From positions 1 through 37,529 of the forward strand of contig JAUYBT010000030.1 in the NCBI GenBank assembly GCA_030692905.1: a stretch of DNA of 37,529 nucleotides. Direction: 5' to 3'. The notes under the pieces were generated by a model. That model did not search any database. It had not been told where the DNA came from and saw nothing but the letters and a program-made list of their open reading frames with translations. A program made the position numbers and the translations under genes. This DNA comes from Bacteroidales bacterium. Lineage in GTDB: Bacteria > Bacteroidota > Bacteroidia > Bacteroidales > VadinHA17. This document shows positions 9,334 to 18,805 of this stretch, piece by piece; the first letter of the stretch is position 1, and each line of letters begins with the position of its first letter.

Positions 9334-11997
9334 TCAATTTTTAATCACTATGTTAACGATCCTGTTCGGAACAACTATTATATTCGAAGGAGTAGCAGTT
9401 CCAATCCATTTCTTAGCCCTCTCATCAGCCAGAACTATTTTAATGATTTCTTCTTTGGAAAGGTTGACCGGGAGTTCAATTTTAAACCTCATTTTACCGT
9501 TAAATGATACCGGATAATCAAAGATGTCTTCTTTCAGAAACTCCTCATTGAATTCAGTCCATGGCTCATATGAAAGAGTTTCATTATGACCCAGCAGATG
9601 CCATAATTCCTCAGCCATGTGTGGCGCAAAAGGAGCAAGGACCTTTGTAAATATACAGGCGGTATCAACTGTTACTTTACCCTTTTTTGTTGCAAGGTTG
9701 AGGAATATCATCATTGCAGAAATTGCTGTATTAAACCGTAGGTTTTCAATATCCCCCTCTACTTTTTTGATAACATGGTGAAGTGCTTTTACGACCTCTC
9801 CATCTTCCTCTCCCTTAGTTATATTCTCCGGATTTGACAGGAACCTGAAAGTTCTCCCAAGGAACCCGAATACTCCTTTGACGCCTTTATCGTCCCATGG
9901 TTTTGTAACATCAAGTGGCCCCATAAACATCTCATAAAGTCTTAGGGAGTCAGCCCCGTATTTTGATGTAACATCATCGGGATTAACTACATTCTTGAGC
10001 GATTTTGACATTTTTGCGACGATCTGTTTCAGTTTGTCACCTGTCTCTTTATGGAAGTATTTGCCCTCACGCTCTTCAACCAGATCACCTGAAACCTTGG
10101 ACCCTGATTCAGTTTCGTAAGCAAAGGCAAGGATCATTCCCTGGTTGAATAATCTTTGATAGGGTTCGTCTGTTGAGACAATTCCAAGGTCAAATAATAC
10201 TTTGTGCCAGAACCGGCTGTAAAGGAGGTGAAGGACAGCATGTTCAGCGCCACCAATATAAAGATCAACCGGCATCCAGTATTTCTCTTTTGTCAGGTCA
10301 AAAATTATTTTGTCATTTTTCGGATCAATAAACCGGAGGTAATACCAGCACGATCCTGCCCATTGAGGCATGGTATTGGTTTCCCTTCTGCCTTTGCGTC
10401 CGTTTTTATCAGCTACATTCAACCATTCAGTTGAGTTTGAAAGAGGTGATTCGCCCGTTTCGCCTGGAAGATATTTTTCAAGTTTAGGCAGTTCGAGGGG
10501 AAGTTCATTCTCGTTCATCGCTGTAATTTCTCCATCTTCCCAATGAATTACAGGAAATGGCTCACCCCAGTATCTCTGTCTGCTGAAAAGCCAGTCGCGG
10601 AGCTTATAGTTAACTTTCGCTGTTCCCAGGTTTTTTGTCCCAAGCCACCTGGTAATATGAGCGATACCAGCATCTTTATTCATGCCGTTTATGTCAATAC
10701 CGGTCGATTTATCTGATGAGTTAATATATTTCCCGTCTTCAGTCCAGCATTCCTTCCCGTCAAGGATTCTTTTCTTCTGCTCTGAATCAGAAACATCAGG
10801 ATCTTGTATGCAGACAATAGGAAGATTGAATTTTTGAGCAAATTCGAAGTCCCTGGTGTCGTGAGCAGGAACAGCCATAATTGCACCTGTGCCGTAACCT
10901 GTTAATACATAATCAGCTACCCATATCGGTATCTGCTTCTTATTTACAGGATTAATTGCATACCTGCCGGTAAAGATCCCTGTTTTTTCTTTTGCAAGAT
11001 CAGTCCGGTCAAGGTCTGATTTAAGAGAAGTAGCTTTAATATAATCGTTAACGGAATTTTTATTGTCATGTATTGTAATTGCATCTGTAAGAGGATGTTC
11101 AGGTGCAATTACCATATATGTTGCTCCAAATAATGTGTCGGGCCTTGTTGTAAAAACGGTCAAATTTTCGTTTAATCCTTCAATTTTAAAATCAACTTCA
11201 GCTCCGGTTGAGCGCCCTATCCAGTTGCGCTGCATATCTTTAATCCCTTCAGGCCAGTCGAGTTTATCAATGCCTTTCAGCAGCCGTTCGGCATAAAGTG
11301 GAATGCGGAGCATCCATTGTTTGAGATTTTTCTTTTCAACCCTGTTCCCGCATTTCTCATGAGAACCATCAGTCATGACCTCTTCGTTTGCGCATACTAT
11401 CCGGCAGCTTGGACACCACCACACCAAGGCATTGTCGTAGTATGCAAGTCTCTTGGAATCAATGTATTTAACTATCTCTTTCTGACCAAGCTTTGCAATG
11501 TTTTCCGGTAACTTTAATTCGGAAATTGGTCTTCCTCTCTGCAATTTATCATCGAACCATGTATTATAAAGCTGTATAAATATCCACTGGGTCCATTTAA
11601 AATAGCCGGGATCAGTTGTATTAATTTCTTTGTCCCAGTCATAACTTAGTCCGAGTTCTTTTATCTGTCTTCTGAAAGTATCACAATTGTTATTTGTGGT
11701 AATTGAAGGATGTGTTCCGGTTTGTATGGCATACTGTTCTGCAGGAAGGCCGAATGCATCCCATCCCATTGGGTGGAGTACATTGAATCCTTTCATCCTT
11801 TTGTATCTGCTGAAAATATCTGTTGCTGTATATCCCTCAGGGTGACCCACATGCAGACCTGCCCCTGACGGGTAAGGGAACATGTCGAGAATATAACACT
11901 TTTTCGGATTAGTTAAATCTTCCGGAGTTTTAAAGGTTTTGTTATCCTCCCAGTATTTCTGCCACCTCTTTTCAATTTCGTGGAAATTGTAATCCAT
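9334..11997 (-). CDS. leuS: Leucyl-tRNA synthetase
   Basis: A class I aminoacyl-tRNA synthetase of 887 residues that charges tRNA-Leu. The HIGH-type motif is HVGH at residues 49-52 within [16 protein letters not shown], and KMSKS is at 662-666. The CP1 editing domain is present ([19 protein letters not shown]). Zinc-ribbon-like Cys pairs occur near residues 195-220 (WWCPSC). A C-terminal anticodon-binding region follows. Transcribed alone on the minus strand, with 7-base-unit inverted repeats on both sides. Intact and near certain. Confidence 0.98.
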   Translation of the reverse strand: MDYNFHEIEKRWQKYWEDNKTFKTPEDLTNPKKCYILDMFPYPSGAGLHVGHPEGYTATDIFSRYKRMKGFNVLHPMGWDAFGLPAEQYAIQTGTHPSITTNNNCDTFRRQIKELGLSYDWDKEINTTDPGYFKWTQWIFIQLYNTWFDDKLQRGRPISELKLPENIAKLGQKEIVKYIDSKRLAYYDNALVWWCPSCRIVCANEEVMTDGSHEKCGNRVEKKNLKQWMLRIPLYAERLLKGIDKLDWPEGIKDMQRNWIGRSTGAEVDFKIEGLNENLTVFTTRPDTLFGATYMVIAPEHPLTDAITIHDNKNSVNDYIKATSLKSDLDRTDLAKEKTGIFTGRYAINPVNKKQIPIWVADYVLTGYGTGAIMAVPAHDTRDFEFAQKFNLPIVCIQDPDVSDSEQKKRILDGKECWTEDGKYINSSDKSTGIDINGMNKDAGIAHITRWLGTKNLGTAKVNYKLRDWLFSRQRYWGEPFPVIHWEDGEITAMNENELPLELPKLEKYLPGETGESPLSNSTEWLNVADKNGRKGRRETNTMPQWAGSCWYYLRFIDPKNDKIIFDLTKEKYWMPVDLYIGGAEHAVLHLLYSRFWHKVLFDLGIVSTDEPYQRLFNQGMILAFAYETESGSKVSGDLVEEREGKYFHKETGDKLKQIVAKMSKSLKNVVNPDDVTSKYGADSLRLYEMFMGPLDVTKPWDDKGVKGVFGFLGRTFRFLSNPENITKGEEDGEVVKALHHVIKKVEGDIENLRFNTAISAMMIFLNLATKKGKVTVDTACIFTKVLAPFAPHMAEELWHLLGHNETLSYEPWTEFNEEFLKEDIFDYPVSFNGKMRFKIELPVNLSKEEIIKIVLADERAKKWIGTATPSNIIVVPNRIVNIVIKN

Positions 11998-12030
11998 CTT
12001 GCTCTTTTCTTGATAAGTTGTTTCTAATAA

Positions 12031-12124
12031 GTCCGAAGACCGAAGTCAGAAGTCCGAAGTTTAAAGATTGCCACCGTATCTATAATTCTTAACTTCTGAC
12101 TTCCGACTTCCGACTTCCGACTTC
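12031..12124. repeat. Inverted repeat built of 7-base units (copy 2, 5' of leuS)
   Basis: The left arm (12031-12060) is GTCCGAA, GACCGAA, GTCAGAA, GTCCGAA, GT. The right arm (12092-12124) is ACTTCTG followed by three ACTTCCG. AGTCAGAAGT (12044-12053) pairs with ACTTCTGACT (12092-12101), exactly the core arms found in copy 1. Confidence 0.8.
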
Positions 12125-12257
12125 ACAGCATTTAAACCTGATTAGTTAAAATAGTTTTAATGCTGAATATGAGTCTGCGAAAATAGAAAATCTTTGGCAA
12201 ATTTCATTAATGAGGTGTTGCAATAGATGGTCGGATCAGGTAAATTTACTGAATTAG

Positions 12258-12288
12258 TTGTATAAATGGGCTTTTGGTTATATTTTTG
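12258..12288 (+). promoter_or_regulatory. Promoter of tRNA-Arg (Bacteroidota type)
   Basis: TTG (12258-12260), then 20 bases, then TATTTTTG (12281-12288) fits the -33 TTTG/TTG and -7 TAnnTTTG consensus. The tRNA 5' end lies 12 bases further downstream. Confidence 0.6.
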
Positions 12289-12300
12289 CGTTGTTGTTAT

Positions 12301-12373
12301 GGTCCCGTAGTTCAATGGATAGAATGACAGATTCCGGTTCTGTTGGTTGGGCGTTCGAGTCGCCCCGGGATCA
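12301..12373 (+). tRNA. tRNA-Arg (anticodon CCG)
   Basis: A full cloverleaf can be drawn: acceptor GGTCCCG/CGGGATC, D stem GTTC/GAAT with one G-U pair, anticodon stem ACAGA/TCTGT around loop TTCCGGT, and T stem GGGCG/CGCCC with loop TTCGAGT. The anticodon CCG (12334-12336) reads CGG arginine codons. The 3' CCA is not encoded. It is flanked by its own promoter and terminator, so it is a single-gene transcription unit. Confidence 0.95.
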
Positions 12374-12375
12374 CA

Positions 12376-12399
12376 AAAAGGCGCTGAAAGGCGCCTTTT
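12376..12399 (+). terminator. Intrinsic terminator of tRNA-Arg
   Basis: AAAAGGCGC and GCGCCTTTT form a nine-pair stem around a six-base loop, starting three bases after the tRNA 3' end. Confidence 0.85.
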
Positions 12400-12401
12400 C
12401 A

Positions 12402-12489
12402 AGTTAAAAGTTAAGACAAAAGATAAAAGGATAAAGACAAAAGTATATAGAGGCCTAACCAGGAACTCGAAACGAGGAACCCGAAACCC
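12402..12489. repeat. Purine-rich degenerate 7-base repeats
   Basis: From about 12415 the plus strand reads as GACAAAA, GATAAAA, GGATAAA, GACAAAA, and 12461-12489 carries a second degenerate pattern (GAACTCGAAA / GAACCCGAAA). It resembles the leuS-flanking repeats in unit length but lacks a clear opposite arm. The second part lies inside the 3' end of the next gene. Confidence 0.45.
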
Positions 12490-13048
12490 TTAAGATTTCG
12501 ATCATTTCCATTATCGCCTCAGTATCAACAGTATCCTTTATAGGAGACAGACCTAAGAGTATCCTGGCCTTGTTTAGATCATCACCGGTAATGAAATCTT
12601 TACCAATTAATATATAGTATAGCAATGCTGATTTCAGTGTGTTTGATTTGACCCTGAAAGAGTGCGGACTTGATCGAGCTGGGAAAAGATGGACGTACCT
12701 GATTTCGTTATTGTGATATTTAAGGGTCCATTGTGAACTGTCGGATAATGAGATTATTTTGAAGTTATTCATATTTATACCTGCCCAAAGGGAGAAAGGC
12801 TCTCTCCTTAAAATATCTTTCTGTTCAAGAAATTCTTCAACTTCTTTGCAAATATTAATAATAGATAATGATCCGGTATAAACATCCATTACAGATGTGC
12901 CCAGATGTTTCAGGTCTTTAATGAGATTTTTAATATCAGCATTAGATTCATCTTCTATTTTAAGATTTATGAACTCTTTAATGAATCCAAGATGGTGCTT
13001 AAGAGGGTTGAATAAAAGGGGTTCAGGTATTTGATAACCAATATTCAT
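12455..13048 (-). CDS. Hypothetical protein
   Basis: I do not recognise this 197-residue protein. It has no signal peptide, membrane helix or known motif; it is mildly charged and probably cytoplasmic and globular. A helical stretch with many charged residues covers about 20-75, and a mixed segment with several aromatic residues follows (WAGINMNNF, SQWTLKYHNN). The last eight residues (GSSFRVPG) are encoded in a low-complexity repeat, so the native C-terminus may have been replaced. A TAnnTTTG element ends only four bases before the ATG at 13048, which would give a leaderless message unless translation starts further in. It stands alone between the tRNA-Arg and the catabolic genes. Confidence 0.6.
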   Translation of the reverse strand: MNIGYQIPEPLLFNPLKHHLGFIKEFINLKIEDESNADIKNLIKDLKHLGTSVMDVYTGSLSIINICKEVEEFLEQKDILRREPFSLWAGINMNNFKIISLSDSSQWTLKYHNNEIRYVHLFPARSSPHSFRVKSNTLKSALLYYILIGKDFITGDDLNKARILLGLSPIKDTVDTEAIMEMIEILRVSGSSFRVPG

Positions 13049-13052
13049 ATTA

Positions 13053-13060
13053 CAAAGATA
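13053..13060 (-). promoter_or_regulatory. Candidate -7 element for the hypothetical gene
   Basis: On the minus strand this reads TATCTTTG (consensus TAnnTTTG), four bases before the ATG at 13048. Confidence 0.35.
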
Positions 13061-13142
13061 AGCTAAAGAAAAAAAGCATTTAAGAATAATATAGCATGAA
13101 TGTCATAATATTTAGAATCGATTAACTTTATGAACTGAATAA

Positions 13143-14417
13143 ATGGCTTTTAAATTTTTAGATATGCCAGACTCTTCAAGACAGAATTTCTTAAAGACAA
13201 TAAACCATCAGCAACCTGATAAGGTTGTAGTAGATTTTGGCTCCACCGCTGTAACAGGTATCCATGTCGTGATTGTTGAAAAACTTCGTGAATACTACGG
13301 ACTGGAGAAAAAACCTGTCAAAGTTATTGAACCGTACCAGATGCTCGGAGAGATTGACAATGAGTTGATAAAAGCAATGAATATAGATGTAATTGGATTG
13401 TTTTCTGCAAAGAATATGTTCGGAGTTCCGAATGAAAACTGGAAGGTTCATAAAACGCTATGGGGACAGGAGGTACTTTTTCCCGGCACTTTTAATTACA
13501 CTTATAACAGCAATGGTGATATTCTGATGTATCCTGAAGGAGATACTTCTGTACCTCCAAGTGGTATGATGCCAAAGGCGGGTTACTTTTTCGACGCCCT
13601 CGACAGACAGCAGCCTATTGATGAATCAAAGATGAAAGTAGAGGACAACCTTGAGGAATTTGCTCATATCACTGAGCCGGAGCTTACTTACTGGAAAAAT
13701 CAGATTAAATTACTTGAAGATAATTCAAAAGCAGTAGTTGCTTCTTTAGGAGGGACAGCCCTGGGAGATATTGCCCTTGTCCCTGCTGTCGGGTTAAAGA
13801 ATCCAAAAGGAATTCGTGGTGTCGAAGAATGGTATATTTCCACACTCATAAGAGAGGATTTTATTAAAGGAATATATGACAGGCAGACAGATATAGCCAT
13901 TGAAAATCTTAAGTTATTACACAATGTCATAGGAAATAAAATTGATGTTGTCTTTACTTGTGGTACCGATTTCGGTACCCAGAATTCAACTTTCTGTTCA
14001 CCTGAAACCTACGACAGGGTTTGGTTGCCATATTATAAAAAAGTAAATGACTGGATCCACCAGAATACAAACTGGAAAACATTTAAACACTCATGCGGTG
14101 CTGTTGAACCGCTTTTGTCGCATTTCATCGAATCGGGATTTGATATTATAAATCCGGTTCAGATAAATGCCTCTGATATGGATCCCCGGAAACTTAAGAA
14201 GGAATATGGTGATAAGCTTGTCTTCTGGGGCGGAGGTGTTGATACCCAGGGTGTTTTTGCTTTCGGAACTCCGGCTCAGGTTAAGGAGCAGGTTAAATCC
14301 CAGTGTGAAATGTTTAACAATAATGGTGGTTTCGTCTTTAACACTGTTCATAATATTCAGGCTAACGTCCCCTTTGAAAATGTCGTTGCGATGCTGGAGG
14401 CCTTGAAAGAATTCTGA
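13143..14417 (+). CDS. Uroporphyrinogen decarboxylase (URO-D) family protein, methyltransferase-like
   Basis: A 424-residue TIM-barrel protein of the URO-D/MtaA superfamily. It is not a heme enzyme by context. Like the cobalamin- or corrinoid-linked methyltransferases of the family, it has a His-x-Cys metal-site candidate (H316 and C318 in KHSCGAVEP), followed by a motif typical of the group (SGFDIINPVQINASDMDP) and GGGVDTQ further on. No corrinoid protein or partner methyltransferase is encoded nearby. The gene is followed after 33 bases by a sugar porter and then a GH2 enzyme, so it probably belongs to a sugar-catabolic unit; removal of methyl groups from substituted sugars is one possible role, purely inferred. 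The start may also be ATG 13164. Confidence 0.8.
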   Translation: MAFKFLDMPDSSRQNFLKTINHQQPDKVVVDFGSTAVTGIHVVIVEKLREYYGLEKKPVKVIEPYQMLGEIDNELIKAMNIDVIGLFSAKNMFGVPNENWKVHKTLWGQEVLFPGTFNYTYNSNGDILMYPEGDTSVPPSGMMPKAGYFFDALDRQQPIDESKMKVEDNLEEFAHITEPELTYWKNQIKLLEDNSKAVVASLGGTALGDIALVPAVGLKNPKGIRGVEEWYISTLIREDFIKGIYDRQTDIAIENLKLLHNVIGNKIDVVFTCGTDFGTQNSTFCSPETYDRVWLPYYKKVNDWIHQNTNWKTFKHSCGAVEPLLSHFIESGFDIINPVQINASDMDPRKLKKEYGDKLVFWGGGVDTQGVFAFGTPAQVKEQVKSQCEMFNNNGGFVFNTVHNIQANVPFENVVAMLEALKEF

Positions 14418-14450
14418 TAAAACCAATCCTGAAATATTCAAGCTGTACTA

Positions 14451-15848
14451 ATGAAAGACCAAAAAATTAACTGGAATTACCTGGTAAGCATTTCGCTTGT
14501 TTCTGCAATGGGTGGACTTCTTTTCGGTTACGATTGGGTCGTGATAGGAGGAGCAAAACCTTTTTATGAACCTTTTTTAGGAATTACAAACAATACGTTT
14601 TTACAGGGCTGGGCAATGAGTTGTGCTCTTATAGGTTGTCTGGCAGGAGCAGTGTTATCTGGTTGGTTAAGTGACCGGTTTGGGAGGAAAAAACTCCTGA
14701 TTCTGTCCGCAGGTTTATTTGTTGCAGCATCCCTTGGAACAGGAGCATCTGGTTCATTTGGAACATTTATTATCTTCCGGATGCTTGGTGGTATTGGTAT
14801 TGGTCTTGCCTCAAATCTCTCTCCAATGTATATTGCTGAAATTACACCCGGTAATGTCAGGGGAGGATTTGTTTCAATAAACCAGCTAACCATTGTCATA
14901 GGGATTCTTGCAGCTCAGCTAGTTAACTGGAGGATTGCCCGACCTGTTCCTGCCGGGGCAACAACAAGTGATATTCTGACTTCATGGAACGGACAAATGG
15001 GTTGGCGATGGATGTTTTATGCCTGCACTGTACCTGCAGGACTCTTTTTTATTCTTATGTGGTTTGTACCGGAAAGTCCGAGATGGCTGGCAAAAGATCA
15101 AACTAATCACAGTAAGGTACTTAAGATATTGACAAAAATTGGCGGTCCCCATTTTGCAGGTTCTGAACTGACCTCAATTAATGAAACCTTACGTAAAGGG
15201 GCAGATAAGTCAGATTTTAGTCTTCTAATGCAACCAGGTTTCCGTAAAATCCTGATTCTTGGTATCGTTATTGCAGTTTTCCAGCAATGGTGCGGGATAA
15301 ACGTGATTTTCAATTATGCTCAGGAGATCTTTGCAACCGCAGGTTATAGCGTTTCAGACATCCTGTTTAATATAGTGATTACCGGTAGCGTAAACCTTGT
15401 TTTCACATTTATCGGGATGTTTACTGTCGACAAACTTGGCAGGAAAACGCTTATGCTTCTGGGTTCAGGGGGTCTTGCAGGTATATTTGCCGTAATCGGG
15501 AGTATGTACTTTTTCCATTTGCAGGGATTACCTTTATTAATAATGGTAGTAGTTGCAATTGCCTGTTATGCTATGTCGCTCGCACCGGTAACATGGGTTA
15601 TTCTCTCTGAGATTTTTCCAAACCGCATGCGCGGAACTGCAATGTCGGTTGCAACATTTTCATTGTGGACAGCCTGTTTCGTGCTTACTTACACATTCCC
15701 GTTACTGAATAAGCTGCTTAATGCTTCAGGTACTTTCTGGCTTTACGGGGTAATTTGTGTGATTGGTTTCTGGTTCATTTATAAAAGACTACCAGAAACA
15801 AAAGGAAAGTCTCTTGAAGAAATTGAACATGAATTAACTAAAATTTGA
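14451..15848 (+). CDS. Sugar porter family MFS transporter
   Basis: An inner-membrane sugar:proton symporter of 465 residues with about 12 hydrophobic helices. Sugar-porter signatures are clear: GGLLFGYDWVVIGG in helix 1, SDRFGRKK between helices 2 and 3, PESPRWL at residues 207-213, a repeat of the loop motif DKLGRKT, and PETKGKSLEEIE near the C-terminus. Family knowledge points to xylose, arabinose, glucose or galactose as substrates; the residues visible do not decide between them. It follows the URO-D-family gene by 33 bases and precedes the GH2 gene, so import of a monosaccharide released by the neighbouring hydrolases is likely. Confidence 0.92.
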   Translation: MKDQKINWNYLVSISLVSAMGGLLFGYDWVVIGGAKPFYEPFLGITNNTFLQGWAMSCALIGCLAGAVLSGWLSDRFGRKKLLILSAGLFVAASLGTGASGSFGTFIIFRMLGGIGIGLASNLSPMYIAEITPGNVRGGFVSINQLTIVIGILAAQLVNWRIARPVPAGATTSDILTSWNGQMGWRWMFYACTVPAGLFFILMWFVPESPRWLAKDQTNHSKVLKILTKIGGPHFAGSELTSINETLRKGADKSDFSLLMQPGFRKILILGIVIAVFQQWCGINVIFNYAQEIFATAGYSVSDILFNIVITGSVNLVFTFIGMFTVDKLGRKTLMLLGSGGLAGIFAVIGSMYFFHLQGLPLLIMVVVAIACYAMSLAPVTWVILSEIFPNRMRGTAMSVATFSLWTACFVLTYTFPLLNKLLNASGTFWLYGVICVIGFWFIYKRLPETKGKSLEEIEHELTKI

Positions 15849-15854
15849 CAAAAT

Positions 15855-15933
15855 GACGCTCGACACAAGACACACGACACAAGGAAGAAAAGAATTTGAT
15901 TTCCCCTGCGCCGTTAGTCGTGAGTCGTGCGTC
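15855..15933. repeat. Inverted repeat built of 7-base units, GAC-type
   Basis: Left arm 15855-15880 reads GACGCTC, GACACAA, GACACAC, GACAC. The right arm (15913-15933), complemented, reads GACGCAC, GACTCAC, GACTAAC. Unit length is again seven, but the sequence differs from the leuS-flanking copies. It lies between the transporter stop and the GH2 start. Confidence 0.6.
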
Positions 15934-15952
15934 AACAACAAATATATTTGAT

Positions 15953-18796
15953 ATGAAAAAAATATTAATTCTTTTATTTGTTGTCTCCGGATGCACAAGT
16001 CAGAATGTCGAAGTAAGAAATAGCTTTTCCCTTGCAGGTGATTGGAAATTCAGAATCGATTCACTCGATCAGAGAATTGAAAACAAATGGTATACTAAAT
16101 TAAGCCAGGAGACAGTTGAGATGCCTGGTTCAATGGCAGAAAACGGAAAAGGTGATGAGGTTACTCTCAAGACAGACTGGACCGGCGATATTATTGATAA
16201 ATCATATTTCACCGATAAGAAGTATGAAAAGTACCGTCAGCCGGGAAACATAAAAATACCATTCTGGCTGAAACCAGTCAAATATTATAAAGGAGCAGCA
16301 TGGTATCAGAAAGAGATTGAGATACCTGCAAACTGGAAAGGAACTCGCATTGTACTCTTCCTTGAACGTTGTCATTGGGAATCGACAGTATTTGTTAATG
16401 ATAAAAAGGCAGGAAGTCAGAACAGCCTGGCAACGCCTCATGAATATGATATAACAGATCTGATTGTTCCTGGTAAAAACCTTTTCAATATCAGAATTGA
16501 TAACCGCGTAATTATTCCTATCGGGGTTAACTCTCACAGTATCAGTGACCACACCCAGTCGAACTGGAACGGCATTACAGGAGATATTAGTCTGAAAGCA
16601 ACATCAAAAGTATTTATCAGTGATGTAAGGGTATATCCTGATATCCAAGGTAAAAAAGCAAAAATAATTGTAGAATTAACCAACAAAACGGGAACAACGT
16701 TTAAGGGAAAAGTAGCGCTGCAGGCTGAAAGTTTTAATTCGGGTATCTCGCAAAAACTGAAAAGTAAAGTTGTGTCAGCAAACACCGGTTCAAAGGAACT
16801 GCAACTGGTGATTGACTATCCGATGGGAAATAAGATGCAATTATGGAGTGAATTCACGCCTTCATTATATAAACTATCTGTAAGTCTGAAAGGATCGAAG
16901 GGGGAAATAATTGATCATACGTCAGAGGACTTCGGCATGCGTGAGTTTAAAACCAATGGAACACGTTTCGAAGTAAATGGTCAGCAGATATTCTTAAGAG
17001 GAACACTTGAATGCTGCATTTTCCCGCTTACAGGTTACCCTCCGACTGATGTTAAATCGTGGGAGAAAGTTTTGCAGACTTGCAAAGATTATGGATTAAA
17101 CCATATCCGGTTCCATTCATGGTGCCCTCCGGAAGCTGCTTTCATTGCCGCTGATAAACTTGGAATTTATTTTCATATCGAATGTTCTTCATGGGCTAAC
17201 CAGGGGAGTTCAATAGGTAATGGAGGAGTTATCGATGAATATATATACCAGGAGGGAGACAAAATTCTGAAGACCTATGGAAACCACCCATCATTCTGCA
17301 TGATGGCTTATGGTAATGAACCTGCCGGTAGAAACCAGAAAGAATATTTGGGAAAGCTTCTGACATACTGGAAAACAAAGGATAACCGAAGGGTATATAC
17401 ATCTGCAGCTGGATGGCCAATAATTCCTGAAAATGATTACAACCTATCGTCTGAACCAAGGATTCAACACTGGGGAGAAGGGTTAAAGAGTATCATTAAT
17501 GCTGAACCTCCCCAGACCATGTTTGACTTTCGTGATTTTGTTTCAAAGTTCACAGTACCTACTGTCAGTCATGAGATCGGACAATGGTGTGTTTATCCCG
17601 ATTTTAAAGAGATTTCGAAATACCCCGGTGTCCTGAAACCAACAAATTTTGAGATTTTCCGCGAAACACTGATTGAAAATAGCATGGGCGACCAGGCAGA
17701 GGATTTCCTGATGGCATCAGGAAAACTTCAGGTATTATGCTATAAGGCTGATATTGAGGCAGCTCTCAGGACACCCGGATTTGCAGGTTTTCACCTTCTT
17801 CAGCTTCACGATTTTCCCGGGCAGGGAACTGCCCTTGTTGGTATACTTAATCCCTTCTTTGAATCGAAAGGATACATCACCCCCGAAGAATTCAGAATGT
17901 TTTGTAATGAGACCGTTCCACTGGCAAGGATGCAGAAACTTGTTTACAGTAATAATGAGTCTTTTAAAGCGGAGATTGAAATGGCCCATTTCGGGGCAAA
18001 ATCGTTAAAAAAGCCTGTGATTCTGTGTGATGTTTTAAATTCAGCAGGTGACACTATTTATAAGGAGATTTTCACAAAAGAGGATATAGCGATTGGTAAT
18101 TGTATTCCAATAGGTTCTTTATCAGTTGATCTGGCCAATATTTCTAAAGTTCAGAAACTTATACTGGAAGTTTCTGTAGAAAACACATCTTATAGAAACA
18201 ACTGGGATTTTTGGGTTTATCCTGCAAAACAGGAGATAATTAATGGCAATGTTTTAATGACAGACAAGCTTGATAAAAATGCTGAAACAACTCTGAAAAA
18301 TGGAGGTTCTGTTCTGTTACTTACTTATGGTAAAGTCGGAAAAGAAAAGGGAGCACAGATTGCAATCGGATTTTCAAGTATATTCTGGAACACAGCCTGG
18401 ACAAATAACCAGGCACCACATACACTTGGAATTCTTTGCGATCCTAAGCATCCGTTATTCAGTGATTTTCCGACAGAAAATCACACCAACTGGCAATGGT
18501 GGGATCCGGTAACCCATTCACAGGCAATGATACTCAATGATTTCCCTGTAAAACTGAAACCTCTTATCCAACCAATTGATACCTGGTTCGAGAACAGAAG
18601 ATTGGGTCTTGCCTTTGAAACAAAAACCGGCAATGGAAAGCTACTGGTTTGTAGTATTAACCTCAAAGATGGCATTGAAGAGAGACCTGTTTCTGAACAG
18701 CTTCTTGTATCAATTCTTAAATATATGAATAGCGGATCATTCAATCCTCAGGTTGAGGTAGACCAGGTCCATATTAAGGATTTATTGAAAAATTAA
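15953..18796 (+). CDS. Glycoside hydrolase family 2 lipoprotein
   Basis: An exported beta-glycosidase-like enzyme of 947 residues from the ATG at 15953. I prefer this start over an upstream in-frame ATG at 15896, because it begins with a lipoprotein signal (MKKILILLFVVSGC, lipobox VSGC) and the upstream codons lie in a repeat. The GH2 order is visible: sugar-binding jelly roll (about 35-240), Ig-like domain, then the TIM barrel. Acid/base E456 lies in MAYGNEPAG and the candidate nucleophile E541 in SHEIGQW. A further C-terminal region of about 250 residues follows. Substrate cannot be read directly; beta-galactosidase, glucuronidase or a related activity is possible. Its stop lies nine bases from the convergent aldo/keto reductase gene. 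Confidence 0.87.
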   Translation: MKKILILLFVVSGCTSQNVEVRNSFSLAGDWKFRIDSLDQRIENKWYTKLSQETVEMPGSMAENGKGDEVTLKTDWTGDIIDKSYFTDKKYEKYRQPGNIKIPFWLKPVKYYKGAAWYQKEIEIPANWKGTRIVLFLERCHWESTVFVNDKKAGSQNSLATPHEYDITDLIVPGKNLFNIRIDNRVIIPIGVNSHSISDHTQSNWNGITGDISLKATSKVFISDVRVYPDIQGKKAKIIVELTNKTGTTFKGKVALQAESFNSGISQKLKSKVVSANTGSKELQLVIDYPMGNKMQLWSEFTPSLYKLSVSLKGSKGEIIDHTSEDFGMREFKTNGTRFEVNGQQIFLRGTLECCIFPLTGYPPTDVKSWEKVLQTCKDYGLNHIRFHSWCPPEAAFIAADKLGIYFHIECSSWANQGSSIGNGGVIDEYIYQEGDKILKTYGNHPSFCMMAYGNEPAGRNQKEYLGKLLTYWKTKDNRRVYTSAAGWPIIPENDYNLSSEPRIQHWGEGLKSIINAEPPQTMFDFRDFVSKFTVPTVSHEIGQWCVYPDFKEISKYPGVLKPTNFEIFRETLIENSMGDQAEDFLMASGKLQVLCYKADIEAALRTPGFAGFHLLQLHDFPGQGTALVGILNPFFESKGYITPEEFRMFCNETVPLARMQKLVYSNNESFKAEIEMAHFGAKSLKKPVILCDVLNSAGDTIYKEIFTKEDIAIGNCIPIGSLSVDLANISKVQKLILEVSVENTSYRNNWDFWVYPAKQEIINGNVLMTDKLDKNAETTLKNGGSVLLLTYGKVGKEKGAQIAIGFSSIFWNTAWTNNQAPHTLGILCDPKHPLFSDFPTENHTNWQWWDPVTHSQAMILNDFPVKLKPLIQPIDTWFENRRLGLAFETKTGNGKLLVCSINLKDGIEERPVSEQLLVSILKYMNSGSFNPQVEVDQVHIKDLLKN

Positions 18797-18805
18797 AAAG
18801 CACTG

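Larger units (their letters stand above)
11998..12300. other. 303-base intergenic region between leuS and tRNA-Arg
   Basis: Contains the second 7-base-unit inverted repeat (12031-12124) and the tRNA-Arg promoter (12258-12288). The remainder is A+T-rich with no supported gene. A minus-strand reading frame over 12157-12402 runs through the tRNA and is not credited. Confidence 0.7.

Noticed and set aside
9243-12124. CRISPR array
   Set aside because: The repeats are seven bases long without spacers and form inverted arms; no cas genes are present.
12157-12402. Minus-strand reading frame of 81 codons over the tRNA-Arg
   Set aside because: It runs antisense through the whole tRNA and its terminator; this is a common spurious prediction.
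15896-15952. Upstream start of the GH2 lipoprotein
   Set aside because: The first 19 codons lie partly in a heptamer repeat and would push the lipoprotein signal inside the protein.
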